The position numbers and the translations under genes were made by a program. From positions 1-7,368 of the forward strand of contig CACXFW010000349.1 in NCBI GenBank assembly GCA_902767065.1: a stretch of DNA of 7,368 bases, read 5' to 3'. Shown one piece after another: positions 6,672 to 7,368 of this stretch. How positions within the stretch are numbered: the stretch's first letter is position 1; every line of letters starts with the position of its first letter. The notes beneath the pieces were generated by a model. That model was not told the DNA's origin, searched no databases, and saw only the letters and a program-made list of their open reading frames with translations. This DNA comes from an uncultured Lachnospiraceae bacterium. GTDB lineage: Bacteria; Bacillota; Clostridia; Lachnospirales; Lachnospiraceae.

Positions 6672-7127
6672 ATGATGAAAGTCAGGAGACAGGCAAAGAT
6701 TCTGGAACTGGTCAATCAATATGAGATCGAGACGCAGGATGAGCTCGCCGGACACCTGAAAGAGGAGGGGTATCAGGCAACTCAGGCCACCATTTCAAGG
6801 GATATCCGGGAACTCAAGCTGATGAAGATCTCAACCGGCAGCGGTCACCAGAAGTATACGGCGATCGAATCCGGTTCGGAAAAGCTTGCGGAAAAGTATC
6901 TCAGGGTCCTGAGAGACGGGTTTATGGAGATGGACAGAGCCGGAAACCTGGTTGTGATTCACACGGTATCGGGGATGGCCATGGCAGTTGCCGCTGCGCT
7001 TGACGCGATGAACTGGTCAGAGGTCGCCGGATGTATCGCCGGGGATGATACGATCTTCTGCGCGGTACATACTGAGGAGGAAGCGGCGTCTGTCATGGAA
7101 AAGATCCGGGCAAACGTCAGGCAATGA
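6672..7127 (+). CDS. argR: Arginine repressor ArgR/AhrC
   Basis: ArgR is a hexameric, arginine-dependent DNA-binding protein that represses arginine biosynthesis and, in Bacillus (AhrC), activates catabolism. It has 151 residues, the standard length. The N-terminal winged helix-turn-helix spans about 1-65, with the recognition helix signature QATISRDIRELKLMKI at 38-53 (Ser42-Arg43 contact DNA in the family). The C-terminal oligomerisation and arginine-binding domain spans about 75-148, with GMAMAVAAALD at 101-111 and the arginine-binding AGDDTIF at 123-129 including the Asp125-Asp126 pair. The protein begins with two methionines; the first is chosen for ribosome binding site spacing. No arginine genes lie nearby, so it acts in trans. 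Its position after nadK matches other Firmicutes, where recN often follows, but recN does not begin within the 241 bases visible downstream. Confidence 0.96.
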   Translation: MMKVRRQAKILELVNQYEIETQDELAGHLKEEGYQATQATISRDIRELKLMKISTGSGHQKYTAIESGSEKLAEKYLRVLRDGFMEMDRAGNLVVIHTVSGMAMAVAAALDAMNWSEVAGCIAGDDTIFCAVHTEEEAASVMEKIRANVRQ

Positions 7128-7195
7128 ATTTGCCGGATACCGCTTCCTCGTGCCGCAGCGCCGGGACGATGATGTTTCGGCTGTGAAACCGGCAT

Positions 7196-7226
7196 CCGTG
7201 AGGGGGAGCTGGGTTACTATTCACGG
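7196..7226. repeat. Hairpin CCGTGA/TCACGG
   Basis: A perfect 6-bp inverted repeat (7196-7201 with 7221-7226) encloses a 19-base loop that holds a run of five G and GGTTACTAT. The right arm TCACGG is also complementary to CCGTGA at 7242-7247, so two mutually exclusive pairings are possible. Confidence 0.5.
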
Positions 7227-7229
7227 CCC

Positions 7230-7310
7230 CTTCCCCACAGACCGTGAACCGTCTGCGCTGACGCGCATCCGCCGCTGCTTCGCAGCTTGTTGTTCCCGGT
7301 TGTGGGGAAG
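7230..7310. repeat. Long imperfect stem enclosing two short hairpins
   Basis: CTTCCCCACA at 7230-7239 pairs perfectly with TGTGGGGAAG at 7301-7310. After one bulged base (7240) the stem continues as ACCG 7241-7244 with CGGT 7297-7300. After one mismatch it continues as GAAC 7246-7249 with GTTC 7292-7295, giving 18 base pairs in all. The enclosed segment has two further hairpins: GCGC 7255-7258 with GCGC 7263-7266 (loop TGAC), and GCTGC 7274-7278 with GCAGC 7282-7286 (loop TTC). The branched layout looks like a folded RNA or repeat element and not a simple terminator, since no T-run follows. Confidence 0.55.
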
Positions 7311-7368
7311 TTCCCGCTCCACGGGCCTGATCTGAGTTTTGTACTGCCGCTTACAGGCAAGCCTGACG

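Larger units (their letters stand above)
81..7127 (+). other. Probable eight-gene operon nusB-xseA-xseB-ispA-dxs-tlyA-nadK-argR
   Basis: All eight genes run in the same direction. Two junctions overlap (TGATG at nusB/xseA, ATGA at dxs/tlyA), and the remaining gaps are 15 to 74 bases. I see no stem followed by a T-run and no clear -35/-10 pair inside the block, which supports one transcript with translational coupling at the overlaps. The same genes cluster in Bacillus and in many Clostridia, where the block usually follows spoIIIA and Asp23-type genes and precedes recN. Neither flank is visible here. The operon boundaries are therefore inferred: the promoter must lie before position 1, or within the 80-base leader where I see no good match, and the end is unknown. 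Confidence 0.75.
7128..7368. repeat. Non-coding, inverted-repeat-rich region after argR; possible interspersed repeat or structured RNA
   Basis: These 241 bases contain no gene I can support. Several frames on both strands stay open for 40 or more codons, but none has a convincing start, ribosome binding site or recognisable protein motif. The region is dense in inverted repeats: TGCCGG 7131-7136 with CCGGCA 7189-7194, GTTTC 7174-7178 with GAAAC 7185-7189, CCGTGA 7196-7201 with TCACGG 7221-7226, a long imperfect stem across 7230-7310, and CAGGC/GCCTG around 7354-7365. That density is higher than anywhere else in the window. It suggests a folded RNA or a dispersed intergenic repeat family. I have a vague impression that similar sequence recurs in Lachnospiraceae genomes, but I cannot check this here. 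The right boundary is not visible and no terminator T-run is seen. Confidence 0.45.

Noticed and set aside
7045..7335. A plus-strand open frame running from inside argR into the downstream region
   Set aside because: Its first third is an out-of-frame reading of argR. The remainder runs through the inverted repeats and is arginine- and serine-rich without any family resemblance or ribosome binding site.
7354..7365. CAGGC-AA-GCCTG near the right edge as an argR operon terminator
   Set aside because: The stem is short, no T-run follows within the visible bases, and the window ends three bases later.
7221..7367. Minus-strand frame open from the right edge to a TGA at 7223-7221 (about 48 codons), possibly the tail of a convergent gene
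   Set aside because: Another minus frame is also open over the same stretch, so the lack of stops is not specific. The sequence is basic and low in hydrophobic residues and passes through the stem-loops.

Overview
The window reads as a stretch of conserved chromosomal housekeeping DNA from a Gram-positive anaerobe of the class Clostridia, most likely Lachnospiraceae-like. The evidence is the gene order nusB-xseA-xseB-ispA-dxs-tlyA-nadK-argR, which is a Firmicutes arrangement, together with the protein sequences and a base composition that by eye is a little above 50% GC. The species cannot be named from this sequence.

Layout: bases 1-80 are the upstream flank, with no recognisable gene. From 81 to 7127 there are eight intact genes, all on the + strand and tightly packed. 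nusB/xseA overlap by 1 base and dxs/tlyA by 4 bases. The other gaps are 30 bases (xseA-xseB), 15 (xseB-ispA), 30 (ispA-dxs), 21 (tlyA-nadK) and 74 (nadK-argR). I see no convincing internal promoter or terminator, so they are most simply one polycistronic unit whose promoter lies upstream of the window. Bases 7128-7368 hold no gene I can support but are unusually rich in inverted repeats.

How the genes work together: NusB is a transcription antitermination and rRNA maturation factor, and TlyA is a 2'-O-ribose rRNA methyltransferase, so both serve ribosome production. XseA and XseB are the two subunits of exonuclease VII. Dxs makes the first intermediate of the MEP isoprenoid pathway and IspA builds allylic prenyl diphosphates from the pathway's C5 products. 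NadK makes NADP, whose reduced form supplies reducing power to the MEP pathway among others. ArgR is the arginine-responsive repressor. The grouping is a conserved operon and not a single pathway.

I found no clear new system. The points most worth a second look are the structured region after argR (7128-7368), which lies where recN often begins, and a serine in IspA at the chain-length-determining position, where short-chain bacterial farnesyl diphosphate synthases usually carry tyrosine.
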